DNA of 64,000 nt. Origin: Hyalella azteca (Eukaryota > Arthropoda > Malacostraca > Amphipoda > Hyalellidae). The notes under the pieces are model-generated. The model ran no database searches, was not told where the DNA came from, and worked only from the letters and a program-made list of their open reading frames with translations. The stretch covers positions 1 through 64,000 of the forward strand of contig NW_025939222.1 in NCBI RefSeq assembly GCF_000764305.2, given 5' to 3'. Shown in pieces: positions 34,538 through 46,420 of the stretch. Position numbers and translations under genes: made by a program. Position 1 is the first letter of the stretch. Each line of letters begins with the position of its first letter.

Positions 34538-36488
34538 CGTACCAAATTTCAAGGAAGAGGCCCTTACACAGGTAGAGGAGGCCCTTATAGTGAAGAGGAC
34601 ACTTCAGTGCAGTGACTATGGCTTCCCTCTCCAACCAATGGACTTACGCATCATGGTCAAAAGCTACCTTGATTCAGAAGGGCGCACCGTTCCCATGTTT
34701 TCTATGAATTTGCCAGGCCCAGGCTGGGCCCAGTCTTTCATTAAGCGGCATAGTGAGATCAGAAAGAGAGTATCCAATGATATTAAAAAGAGCAGAGCCT
34801 CTGTGGGGGAGGCACAGTTGAGGGATTACCATGAAAGGTTAACAATCGAGCTCCAGGGCATTCCTCCCACTCATATCTTCAATTACGATGAGACGAACAT
34901 AGCAGACAATACCAGCGACTCAAAATTCTTATATCGCAGAGGTGTCAAGTATCCTGACCGGGTTATTGATATGAGCAAGAGCTGCGTCACGATGATGTTG
35001 TGTGGATCTGCTGATGGTACATTGCTGCCACCTTTCATAATATACAAAAGTGATAACCTCTACTCATCATGGATACAAGGAGGTCCAAAAGGAGATCCTT
35101 GCTGTCATTTTCGCTGCTGTAAGAACGGCACACAATTCTATAACACAGCCAGTGGCTGGATGGATGCTAATGCCTTTCATAAGTGGTTTGGTGAACTCCT
35201 CTTGCCTCACCTTCAAAACCTGGATGGGCCCAAGGCTGTTATTGGTGATAATCTGAGTGCTCACTTCTCAGAGACTGTACTCAAACTAGCAGAAGACAAT
35301 GACATCAAGTTTATCTGCCTTCCCCCTAACTCTACAGATAAAACTTTGCCACTGGATGTGGCCTTTTTTGGACCTATGAAGAAGGCCTGGAAACATGTCC
35401 TGGAGGAGTTCAAAGTAGAAAACCCATCTGTAAGCTTAGTGAACAAGCAAGTCTTCCCAAAACAGGTGAACAAACTCTTCAAACACCCTTCATTCTATCC
35501 AAACATTGAAAAAAACCTGAAAAGTGGCTTCAGGGCTACTGGGATTTTCCCCTTGGACATAAATAACCTGCTTCGCAGACTGGGCAACACCCATACTGGT
35601 ACAGATGCCACACCAATCTTATCACGGGCTACCAGTTCCACTACATCCTCTTCCCTTGTGATTGAAAAATCACCTGACGCAAGCAGTCTTTCAAATGCCT
35701 TTGTCAATTACCTTGAAGAGAAGAAGTTTCCAAAATGTTTTAGAGGAGGTCGTCGTGGAGGAAGAGGAGCAAAAATTCAAGCTGGCACTCGTATTGTGTC
35801 AACAATAAGCCAAGATGAAGCTGAAGTATCTGGCCAATCCACTTTTGACGTGCACCCTTCAACATCAAAGGATCTATCTGCATACGCAGTTCGACAGAAT
35901 GTTAAGAGGAAACTGAATTTGCTTGCAAGGAGAGATAATGCTGAGTCAGAGAGCACAGACATGGATACTGACCCAGATTCAGAAGAAATATACGATGTCA
36001 GGCCTACACGCTCCAGAAGTGGCAGAGTATTGACACCAATGCTAACACCAGCAGGCACACCATCAAAGGTGCAGAAAGAAATACCCTCTCCTAGTTCTGG
36101 GACCCCTACAGCAGGTAATACATCTAACAAAGTAAAGCCCACCCCTACCAAGAAACTAAAAGCAACTGCTGCTATCAGTGCCACTGATGAAGGATCCTGC
36201 ACCTCAACAATAACTAAGAGCAGTGCACTTAAAGTGGGTAGCTTTGTGATTACCAAAGTCTATGTCAGCAACAGCAGTGACAAACATTGAAAATATTTAG
36301 CCACTGTTGATCACTTTGATGAGACTGAGGTGTCTGTCACATTCCTCCATGCCAGTGAATCCAAGACTGTATTTACAGTGGCTAAAGATGACACCGCCTC
36401 AGTGGAGATGAAGGACATCTGTGAGATAATTGACGTGCCTTATAAGTTTAATAGTAGAGGGCAGTATGTGTTCAATGCTGCTCTTGAT
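34538..36488 (+). mobile_element. pogo/Tigger-like DDE transposase exon with one in-frame stop
   Basis: An open frame runs from an AG acceptor at 34537 (phase 2) to TGA at 36288-36290 (583 codons; first Met at 34590). The CENP-B/Tigger-type second HTH region (GFPLQPMDLRIMVKSYLD, LPGPGWAQSFIKRH) precedes a DDE_1 core. Counted from Met 34590, the catalytic residues are D100 (NYDET), D220 (GDNLSAH) and D256 (LPPNSTDKTLPLDVAFFGP), a DD35D spacing. A basic, Ser/Thr-rich tail follows. After the TGA the same frame stays open for 66 more codons with the family's C-terminal pattern (YLATVDHFDETEVSVTFL ... IIDVP), up to a perfect donor GTAAGT at 36489. The first HTH (psq) exon was not found upstream, nor were element ends. 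It is probably a young insertion with a nonsense mutation. Confidence 0.85.
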
Positions 36489-36489
36489 G

Positions 36490-39090
36490 TAAGTCTGTAG
36501 GCATTAGCTTAGGTCAGTGACTCGGTGTTTATTTACGAAAGGAACATTTTGTACGTTAATGGAAAGTTATTACATTTATGAAAGAAAGTTATTATGTTTA
36601 TTTACGAAAGGAAATTAGTGCATTTATTTACAAAAGGAACAGTTAGCTTTTGTTTATTTCTTTGAAATGTGTTCAAAAAAATGGAATTTTTTTTGCTAGT
36701 TGTGTGTATTATACAGGGCTATTTCGTGAGGACACATTGGCTGGTAACTGCCCACCTCGATTGGGAACTAAAAGTAACCCATGTCGATATTGTTTATAGA
36801 TGAAGTTTTGAATTTGGAAAAATAGTTTTGGTAGAACTAGTTTTAAGATTACTGGTGCCATAACTACGGACACTTGATCTGCATAAAATGAAGATAACAT
36901 CACTGGAAACATTAACGGCAGGTGTTTGATGCTGATTCTAGTCGAATGATGTTATAATGTGTGGTGAAAGTAAAAAGGTTAAACGTATAGTTCTTCCCTC
37001 CATCGCATGTGTAGATCTTGTAAGATTTGTCTTGAAATAAAAAGATTCAATGGCAGACAATGCGTGGCTTCAAGTTACCTATAATGTTTGAGCCAGCTAA
37101 TCTGAAATCTAATCTAAACTAAACATCGCTAGCAATGAACTAATCTTACAACAATAAAGGAAACAAATTTCTAATTACTCCTAGAAATAAATTGCTTGCA
37201 GTTTAGGCCCCTCACTATCTTCTGCCAATTGCAATGGAGCTTTTTCTTTAATTGCGTTGCATTTCTATGTGTTCCTGCACTAACAGGCGAGTGGTCATTA
37301 AAGAAATATAATTTCCTGACTTTTCTTGTCTCGCTGTTTCGGGTTTGAATTATTTTCGCGCAATATCAATGTGCCTGAATATTGTTCATAGCTAGCACGA
37401 TATTACAAGAGCTGCTAAGCATCGTTACTCAACGTTACGATATAAATGAATCTCTATTGTAATATTGTCAATATTATTGCCTCAATTTCAGCAGAAATTT
37501 TTTTCGTCGTCAACAATCGAGACCGCTGAATTTACAAAATGAAAATGCAAAAGGTAAAATTCAGTTGTAGATCTTCTCGTATATGATTGTTCGTAAACAA
37601 TAGTACAAGCTACTGCGATGCTGGCAATTTCCGGCATACACTAGTGATGGTGATTCTAGGGATTATTTGCAGCGAATAAAATCTAAAACACACAGTGAAT
37701 TGCGCCGACGTCATGTCGATGCGTTGTGGTAAATGAAGCGAGTCCAGCCGTTAATTAGGAGATAACTAAGCCTAAGAGCGACTAGTTCAGTGGGTAAAGC
37801 CAGTAAATAAAGCTCTACAGTAACGCATATAAATTATAGAACGTAAGACAATCTGTGTCCGTTTCAGCAATTAAGTAATTTGTAGCAATGGCGTTTGATT
37901 TTTAAGGAAAGAAATCGGGCTTAAAAATAAAGTAGAGGCGTAGGAAGTCGCTTTTCAGCACCGCTACCGTCACTTGAAAAGAGACGGTAGCCTCAGACTG
38001 GCCCTCAACTTTGGACATGAGGGAAAGTTCATAGATATGCGTACTGAAATACCACAGTCTCATTTATTTTAATTAATTGTGTGCTCTAAAATTTCAATAA
38101 AATAAACGGTGGAAATGAGCCTCGGAATAATACATGTTTAGGCAAAAAAGTTGTCTTCGTCTGAGAAAAATGGCTTAGGATAAACTGCGGGAGTAGAACC
38201 AAGTAAGTGCTTTCAATTTAAATTGTTTTCGTAACCGAATATTTTCATGTGCATTCTTGTGTAAAACTCTTACTTTAGAGCAAAAATACTCGAGGCATTA
38301 CAAACATTTACTTCAACTCTTACTTTTTTCAAATACTAAACTGACCGACGACTACGATTTTTGAAACACCATATTGAAACAGATTTTATTATTGATTATA
38401 TTCCCATAAAACTGGGATATGTACGAATAATTTATAAACAAAATCAGAGTTTGATGATTAGCCGCGCGAGCGCGGCACTAGACAATAAACTAGCTTTGGT
38501 TTGAGCGACTTAACTATGCCTCATTTACGCTAATTATACTCTCAACTTTCCGACACAAATAATAATGAAGAAATGCAAAATTAATTATGAACATTTAACA
38601 TACAATTACATCCTAGACACCGTACTACCTTAATATATAGACGATTACGATATACTTCTGATGACTTGTAAAGCATTTATACCGCAGAGACAATTGCTTG
38701 TTAGTCCACAGGAATCTACAACTTCTTTCACTGTTAAGAAAACGACCTGCAAAGAAATATTCCCTTGCGAGTCAATAAACTAGAATAGGGTACGGGTTGA
38801 TCCATTCAAGCGCATTTGATACAAATTCTCATTAACTGCCCATGTTCCTAATTGATAGAAATTACACAGAAATTCGAGATCCGATATTTTTTCCATCTCA
38901 CTGGAACTTTTCACGAAACATATTTCCACGAATACGTTGTTCTAATAAAACGTAAAAACTGATAGAAAACAATTGACGTATGGCAAGATTGAAGAAATTG
39001 TCTAATGCCTACTCCAAGACTGAGGAGTCACAATTTCAGTTAAATCTGTACAAAGTTGCATAATAGAATTGAAGGGTTTTACAGAAGATT
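36490..39090. other. Gene-poor sequence
   Basis: AT-rich. Diverged repeats of TTTACGAAAGGAA occur near 36530-36640, just after the transposase exon. No further coding sequence on either strand; specifically no Ariadne-domain exon on +. Confidence 0.45.
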
Positions 39091-39103
39091 TTCAAACCTT
39101 TAC

Positions 39104-39483
39104 TAGTAAACTATTGTGAGAACTGTTCTGATCAAATACCGAAGACGCAATGTCAAGAGACGCAACACGCATAGCAGCAACAACGTCAGCAGCTTCACCA
39201 CTCCTCAGCTCATTCATCCTCTGCCTCATCCCAGCCTCATTTTTAACTTCCTCGATTGGGGAAGAAGTATGAGCTTCATTACAACCTTGCTGCTCAGGGG
39301 CTTGGTTGGGGCTGGCCTGGGAGGTCCACTCCCCGGTAGTTGGGGAGGGGTTTGTCTTCCTCTTCATACGACGCCCGATGGTGATATGAACCTCCCCTTG
39401 CCTGATGCTCTTGAAGGCTGCGATTGCCTCCGCGTGCGATGCGCCCGCTAATGACTTGCCGTTCACCGTCAGCACTTCGTCTC
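39104..39483 (-). CDS. PDZ gene, exon with second half of PDZ domain
   Basis: The exon starts after the acceptor ATTCCAG at 39484 and completes a split Gly codon from the upstream exon. It encodes DEVLTVNGKSLAGASHAEA, then VHITIGRR, the second half of a PDZ fold (domains that bind protein C-termini). A polar linker follows. The end is uncertain: a donor CTA|GTAAAG at 39103, or a stop TGA at 39092-39094 if this is the last exon. Upstream exons are at 40153-40372 and farther right. A SINE copy sits in the intron between the two PDZ exons. Confidence 0.78.
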
Positions 39484-39539
39484 CTGGAATGCAGGCAATC
39501 TCATCGTAAACTACGACCACACCCGTCCCCAGTAAAAAT

Positions 39540-39846
39540 AATAAAAATACAATGATCATAATAATAATAATAATTGTAATAATAATAATAACAATAATAC
39601 TGATAGGGCTTTCAGTTTTTTTAGGCCGTGTGACTGTCATCGATTTATAATTTTGCAGAACATTCACAGCTTGTTGTGGTCTCGAACATGCAACTCAGTG
39701 CTCTCTTTTTTTTTTCAAACTGCTTAACCGCCCGGCCTCCTTGCCGATTATGACCAGAAACAGGCGCACAGAGCTGGGATCGAACCCGCGCCTCTCTGCG
39801 CCAATCTTGGTATACTCTGAACTTTAACCACTGGGCCACCCTGCCC
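39540..39846 (-). mobile_element. Dimeric tRNA-derived SINE, copy 2
   Basis: On the minus strand it begins GGGCAGGGTGGCCCAGTGG at 39846, with B box GGTTCGATCCC, then GAGGCCGGGCGGTTAAGC. It ends in a (ATT)n tract at 39545-39600. It lies in a PDZ-gene intron. Confidence 0.85.
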
Positions 39847-40152
39847 AGTTGGTAGGTTGGCCCAGACTGAACAACTAATCCATCCAATCCAGTTATCTTT
39901 TCTAAACGAAACCTAACAGATTATAGATCAAACATTTCCCCTCACTATTTGCACAGTGCTCAACATAATACGAAAACGATAGAGGACCACAGACGGTTCA
40001 AATGAGCGATTGGAAGCAAGTTTCTCAGCATATGACGACGTATGATTAATGTGAGAGCTTAATGTGAAAACAAAACTTTGAATAATTGTAACAAATTGAA
40101 TTACCACAGGAAAACGGAATTTCTGTATATCAAATAAAATCATTCTACTCAC

Positions 40153-40372
40153 CTTCTTGAAGCGACATTTTGGTTGCTGCTTGCCCCTGCGGGAACACGG
40201 TTTTAATGAAGATGCCCATAGAACCTTTAGGAGAGTCCCTTCCCCCGACGATGCTGAAGCCCAGCGACTTGTGCCCGGGGCCTTTCTCGAAGAACACCGA
40301 GCGAATCTGGAAGGTGACTTCGCGGTGCGCGCGCGGCAGAGTGCAGTAGCTCAGTTGCTCGCTCGAACACGA
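40153..40372 (-). CDS. PDZ gene, exon with first half of PDZ domain (PDZD2/IL16-like)
   Basis: The exon lies between acceptor ATTTACAG (ending at 40373) and donor G|GTGAGT (40152), starts in phase 0 and ends in phase 1. It encodes [13 protein letters not shown], then [19 protein letters not shown] and FPQGQAA, the carboxylate-binding loop and first strands of a PDZ domain. Joined to 39104-39483 it gives a complete domain. The [19 protein letters not shown] pattern resembles PDZ domains of the PDZD2/pro-IL16 group; orthology is not proven. Both large upstream exons end in phase 0 and can splice here. Confidence 0.85.
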
Positions 40373-40399
40373 CTGTAAATAAAACAATGCTATTACAAT

Positions 40400-42660
40400 T
40401 CTATGCTATTTAAAGTATTAGGACGATAAAACCTAGAACAATCAATCATCTTTGCGCAATCAGATTCGATGCTTGTTGTGGACGGGGGCTTAATAGGAAA
40501 CAATTCCACAATAAAACATGCGCCTTGGATCGGCGGCAACATAGCACATACTTCGTAAGCTTTGGACTTCAGCAATAAATTATTGCATTGAAATTCAAGA
40601 AATTCGATCATTTAGCGGTTTCATAAAATTTTCGTCAAAGTTTTTGAATTGATTTTGGTCAACAGAATGAAAGAAACTGGTATCCTGATCATGGACCCAA
40701 TAAGTCGTGAGTAGGGGGAAACGTGCCTAACTAAATTAATCAATGCTATACCGGTGAATCGCTCATTCAAGAGAGCAGTACAGACGGACATCAAACCCAT
40801 CGAGTGTGAGAATAACTTTCGCTCCTTCACCGCAAGTCTCCCTTTAACAGGCATGTCACGCACCGTTTGGAAGTTCAAAATATCGAGGCATCCTCATCGA
40901 AAACAACCGCATTTCCGCCTTGTCTGCCTAAATCGCACCCTCGCCTCACAAATGAGGACTTTTAAACTTTCTTTGGCCGTCCATTGTTCTTAAAAACCGC
41001 AAATTGAAAGGGCACGTCTCAGAATACCTCACCTAATCCTCCAGGAAAATAAATTTTAATGCATCAAAACGAAATAAGCCACGAAAAAATGTTATAAATA
41101 AATAAGCCACGAAAAAATGTTGCAGAAACTAAAACTTCGTTCCAGTTTTATGATTCTTAATAGTTCTTGAATAAGTTATTCAAGATTTCAACCAGAAGAG
41201 TACGTGTTACATGCATATCTCTGAACTCACTTGTTTGAAAATATCAGTATTCCTTTGACATAATAATTTCATAATGAGATCAAATATACTGTTCAGTATT
41301 TGAATGAATTTGACCCTTTGCCCCCACATGCTAGCCCAAATCGCTGTGAAAGCCGTAGTTTCTAACTCAGACACCGCAAACTAAAATGAACGCAAATTGC
41401 ACATTAGGGACGCGCATGCCATTCTTTTTCCTGATGAAACCCAATTCAACTGCAATTCATTTCCATCCGGTTAAGATATACTATTTTTATCCCGAAAGAT
41501 ACTTCAAATACAATCATTTGTAATGCTGCGGATTGCCACGGGGATTGAGTATAGCAACAGAAATAGATCCTAAATGAATGCCAACCTCACGTTTACAATG
41601 GCAATAACGTCGCGAGAAAATGTTAGGCCGGATTTCAAACAATGGTTATTTCGCTAACCTATATTGATAACATTAAACAATAAGGACTGTTGTGAGAGGT
41701 TTTGTAACTGAGAATAACCCAGAATTTAGACGCCGGCTTTCCACAAAAACAACACTGGAGGTCAAAGAGGCACGTCAGGAGCAAAACGACGTTTCATCGC
41801 TGCGAGCAAGACTCGGCGAAGCCACAGTAGCGCTGAAGGCGCTCACAAGGAGCCATGCCCGGAGCAATCTATGAAGATTGAAGCCGAGAAAAGAAGTACA
41901 AAATCATTCTCGCTCAGGCACTGACCACATGCAATCTCGGCAAATCGTACACGCTTCGAGGATTCATTTGTGCGGCTGCGGTTACCTATAGCACGATTAT
42001 TTCAATTTCAAGCCGTCGTTTTTCGTCAAAAAGATAAAATATTAAAGTCCGACGAATGACTGCACCAAGACTCGAGTAAAGTTTTTGATCTCAACCCACT
42101 GACAACTTGTGCAAATGAATACGCAAATGATCTATGTTTAGCTGGATATCATTGATGAAATTCAGTACCAACACGACTCCTGGAACTTGTAGCGGTGTGA
42201 CTGCATGGTGGTCATCCATTCCTTCAAGATGCGCTTCTGTTTTTCCTCCTCCTTAACACGTGAGGACAACACTACAAGAACAACCAAGGTGCATGACACT
42301 GCCAACACAAGGCAGGGAGGGAGCAGCGGTGACGGCAATGAAGACAGATAATGAGGACCGTGACAGGCTGCAGGGGAGGCCCTGCGGCCCCCATTGCGGT
42401 GACCGCCTCAGGCCGCTAGTCCCAGCAGCAACAGCAGGTGGAAGTGTGCACGCAATGTCGTGGTTACAGTACAATTCTTGTTACGATGATTGGGGAAAAT
42501 AGAGTTTGCTCGAAGTGAACCACAGTAAAACGGAGCAGATAAAACGAGATGATTTCTATTGTTGGCGAACCTACTTTATACGAGTACTTGTCTATCCAAA
42601 CTTTAAAAACTGAGCTCAAAAGAGATGGCGATTAAAAACCGAGTTTGAAAATCTTTACTC
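40400..42660. other. PDZ-gene intron; no further exon recognised
   Basis: No convincing minus-strand exon. Short GC-richer islands at 41690-41875 and 42250-42480 have open frames on one or both strands but no family match and no clear splice pair. Confidence 0.4.
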
Positions 42661-42667
42661 TTATTCA

Positions 42668-44198
42668 ACTGTCTACCGCCGAATGTCACTCTCCGGGAAC
42701 ATACCTATCAACTCAAATTATAAGTAAACTAGTGAGTGTAACAACCCGATTACGTTTGTACGCAAAATAGAACATTTTAAAGTTGTACGTAGGGCAACGT
42801 GAGGCAGCGCGCCCCCCACTTTTTTTAAACTAAATATTTGATGAAGTTTTAATTGATACGAGGTGGTTCTTTGTTTTGTTTAAAGGTGCAACTAATGAGG
42901 AATGTATGATGTGAATTAGACGCCTATAGAGTTATTCAATTTTTTATGAAACACTATTTTGTAAAAAGTGTCAAAATGGGCCCATTGCCCCACCCCTGGG
43001 GCAATGGGCCCATGGGCTTGGGGCAAGGCGCCCACCCTTGGTCCCTTTACCACAATTGCATATTTTTCGTTTAAAAATGACAAAACAACACTTTACAGTT
43101 AAAAATAAGAAAAATGTAATAAAAAAATGACATTCATTTATTAACAACTCAAAAATCATATCCATAAGGACCATAACTTGAAAAAAAAATATACTCTTGG
43201 CTTAAAAAATCTATCACTGACGTGAAGAAAAATATTTCATTGACATAACATTATATATCCTTGACTTGAAAAAGATATCGTTGCGATAAAAAATTCGTCC
43301 TTGACATGAAAAAATGTATCCTTGACTAGAAAAAATATATTTAGTTGATCAGAAAAAACTTCGTTCCAGTTTCGTCCATAATCCAGATATTATGTGCAGA
43401 GATTTTTTGTACCTAATCGTGATTTCAGCCAACACCATAAAATCTCTCATCAACTTTTGGCTCAATGGTGTTGACTGACATCAACTTTTGGCAAGGCAAG
43501 AGTCAATAACTCGAAAAGTGGTCATAAATACGCATAACTAGAAACTAAACCTGCTGCCTTGAGGCGGCAAATAAAAAAATCATGCAATATGAAGTGTAAT
43601 TTGTAATTCACAAAGCTAGTCATAGTTTGAAAAGGTCATTGAGACAAATCTAATGATGTATAACACAAGACTTCACCATGGGCGCATTGCCCCGTGACAC
43701 GCGTGGGCCCGTTGCCCCCACTAGGTATCATTTCAATTTATGTTGTGTCAACATTTTATTTTAAAAGCTAATAGTCTAAACTTGGTCTCAAAATTATCCC
43801 TATAAATATTACTTTGAAAAAATAATTCAAAGTAATTTCAAAATCTTCATCTATAGTAATGGAAAAAAACTTTATTTAGCGGCAAAAAATTTTTATCTGG
43901 ACTAAAACAGTTATTCGCAAAGAACTTAATAACGCAAATATTTAGCAAAACGTAAATCCGTACACTTCATCCCTGTGAAACTGTCGACCGGCGGTAGAGA
44001 ACACGGACCAATATCTGCCATACTTAGCGAGAAGCCCGCTATGGGCCCGTGACCCGCAGTGGGCTCGCTGCCCCATGTTACCCTACGTGGCGCGGCAGCC
44101 ATCTGAGCAAGTCATTTTGCGCTCACTAGTAAAGTATCCTTTTCGGCTAGGCTTGTGTGACAATATTGCTCTGGTTACGCATGTCAGGCGGTAGAGGG
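42668..44198. mobile_element. piggyBac-type MITE, copy 2, split by a nested element
   Basis: Outside 42791-44084 this matches the complement of 22217-22434 end to end: CTACCGCC, TCACTCTCCGGGAACAT and GACGTTTGTACGC-like sequence on the left; ACAATATTGCTC and GGCGGTAGAGGG|TTAA on the right. The left TTAA has decayed. Confidence 0.8.
42791..44084. mobile_element. 1.29 kb non-autonomous DNA transposon with ACGT target duplication
   Basis: The ends AGGGCAACGTGAGGCAGCG and CGCTGCCCCATGTTACCCT are inverted copies, flanked by ACGT at 42787-42790 and 44085-44088. The uninterrupted piggyBac MITE at 22.2 kb has a single ACGT at the same point, which acts as an empty site. The interior has GGGCCCATTGCCCC motifs, including a perfect 17 bp hairpin at 42976-43012, and roughly 40 bp quasi-repeats of CTTGACTTGAAAAA. 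No transposase. The superfamily is not settled. Confidence 0.82.
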
Positions 44199-44204
44199 TT
44201 AAGA

Positions 44205-45355
44205 ATGGAAAAGATCGTCTTCTTAAATTATGCTCAGACATCATCAAGGCATTTTGGCATCGTCAAAAACCAAATCATTTATAATAAGGAAAATAAATGT
44301 ACAAATTTCTTCAACCTTGAAAAATCTCGTCGAGGCATCGAGGCGCATACAAAGTTCCTTGAAGCATCAGCGAAGCGTTTAGATTTTAGAAGGACCAGCC
44401 AACGCATGATGGCGTGGAAGAAGAAGAAGAGCCGTCACAATTCACTTTACCCTCGATGACCTCGAGGCCAAAGAGGCACTGAACACTTTTCTGTCAGGTC
44501 ACCCGCTGAAAAGCAACGCATCCGAGGCCGCATTCACACGCACATGGTGGGCGATAGACCAGCGGTCCAGCGAAATTACGAGGTAAGAAAAATCACCAAG
44601 TTCACTGTGCAAAATCTTTCAAGTTTTGAATCGATTTTCCTGTAGCAAGATTCTTAAAAAATCGTTTTAGGGTTCATTGTTCTCATAACCATAAATTGTG
44701 ATTACTCAGATTGGTTAATTTCAAGAGGTAAAAAGAGTGTAATTTGTGTTTGATCAATAAATTTTTTTCATTTAAAATGAAAACACTGCGACTTATTTTG
44801 TTGGCCATACGGTGACTTGCTGCGTTAGCCATAATTAGGAATCAACATAGCTGCTGAGAATATAACGCAATTATTTAGGCAAATATGCAATAGAGATTTC
44901 AACAAGTTAAGGTTTCAGCGACTGACATGAAACACATTGGGAGTCAAATCCAGTAGATCAAAGAAAGCGAGTCAAATGCAACAACTGATGACTCGACTCA
45001 ACATTAGAGACAATCTGTAAAAATATTACGTGCAATTTTTTCAACAAGCATCAACAAAAATAACTTTTTAAAGTTAAATTCAGGCCAGCACTTTGTATTT
45101 TTCAGCATTAGTTGCAACCATTTCAGTTCGAGTAATTGTATGCATGGTAGCATAAATCGCAGAAGTATTTCATATCAATCCCTGTGCGTGCATCGCGAAC
45201 GAGGTCCATCGTGCATCACAAGCGACACAAGCAAGAATAAGTGCGTACGCTGTTAACATTTCCCAGCACGACTGGGAGGCTCACGGAGCAAGGAAGTGCA
45301 GACTTGCCATTTAAACGCTACGGAGACTGGACGCATTCCAAGGACGCGCGCTGGT
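44205..45355. other. No gene recognised
   Basis: A short + open frame at 44157-44459 and a GC-richer stretch to 44585 have no family signature. The rest is AT-rich. Confidence 0.4.
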
Positions 45356-45359
45356 CGTC

Positions 45360-45640
45360 AGGCAGCGGGGAATGCGAGGGCACGAGTGGCCGCCACGCAG
45401 CGGGGAATGTGAGGGCACGAGTGGCCGCCACGCAGCGGGGAATGTGAGGGCATGAGTGGCTGCACGAGTGGACGTCACGCAGCGGGGAATGTGAGGGGCA
45501 TGAGTGGCTGCACGAGTGGCCGCCACGCAGCGGGGAATGTGAGGGAATGAGTGGCTGCACGAGTGGCCGCCACGCAGTGGGGAATGTGAGGGCATGAGTG
45601 GCTGCACGAGTGGTGAGGGCATGAGTTCAAACGTCAGAAG
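45360..45640. repeat. About 35-60 bp minisatellite
   Basis: Units are built on CACGCAGCGGGGAATGTGAG and GGCATGAGTGGCTGCACGAG in varying combinations. The minus open frames rich in IPRC and SHSPLRGG come from the repeat. Confidence 0.9.
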
Positions 45641-46420
45641 GCAGCCGCAGGTGAGAGGCATTGAAGATCACAGCCATCATTTTAGCAAGCGCATTTGCAT
45701 TCCGCACACGAACAGCAAAGCTCAAATTTATAAATTATTTCCTTCCTATATACAGTGAGAATATTTGTCATAAAAATTATTCTGCGTTCGAAAGATTAAA
45801 CTTGCAGCGAGACTTTCCGTCTCAGAATTTAGTGAAGCGTGCAGGTCGGCGGCCGCCATGTCACATTGACAACGACGCTCACGCGTTAACGGACGAAACG
45901 TGTGCGCATGCGTCGCTGTGCATGCGCTATCAAATGGCAGGTGGTACAAACCTCGAACTCACTGCGCAACGCGCGGAATTCGGCATATAAATCGATTTTT
46001 CGACAACCTATTGATGAAAGGTTCGAAACTTTTGTAAAATCGTACATTTCTATTAGTGACGATTCGAGAGCCCAACAGTTGAAATAATTCGTATAATGAA
46101 CGAAACATTTTCAGTGTGATTTGTTCTTGTGATTTCAAATTTCGGTGCGTAGCTTAAACTCATTAATGGCTAAAATCACAAAAATACGATTTAATCAAAG
46201 TAAAATACTTTTGGTTAGCGTTAAATTTAATAATGCACTGCATTTTCCTCGTACGAAGCGCTAAACGTAGCAACCTCATAAAAACTTTTCGATTGCACAG
46301 TTCCTATCAATAAAAAAATCAGTGATAAGGATCCAATGTTTGTAAAAAAAAGCCTTTAGACACTCTCTAACTCCTCAACCAAGTATCACAAACAAATTCG
46401 AGTGTACACCGCAGTCTTAC

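Noticed and set aside
45311..45661. Minus frames rich in SHSPLRGG and IPRC
   Set aside because: Product of the 45.4-45.6 kb minisatellite; all frames stay open through the repeat.
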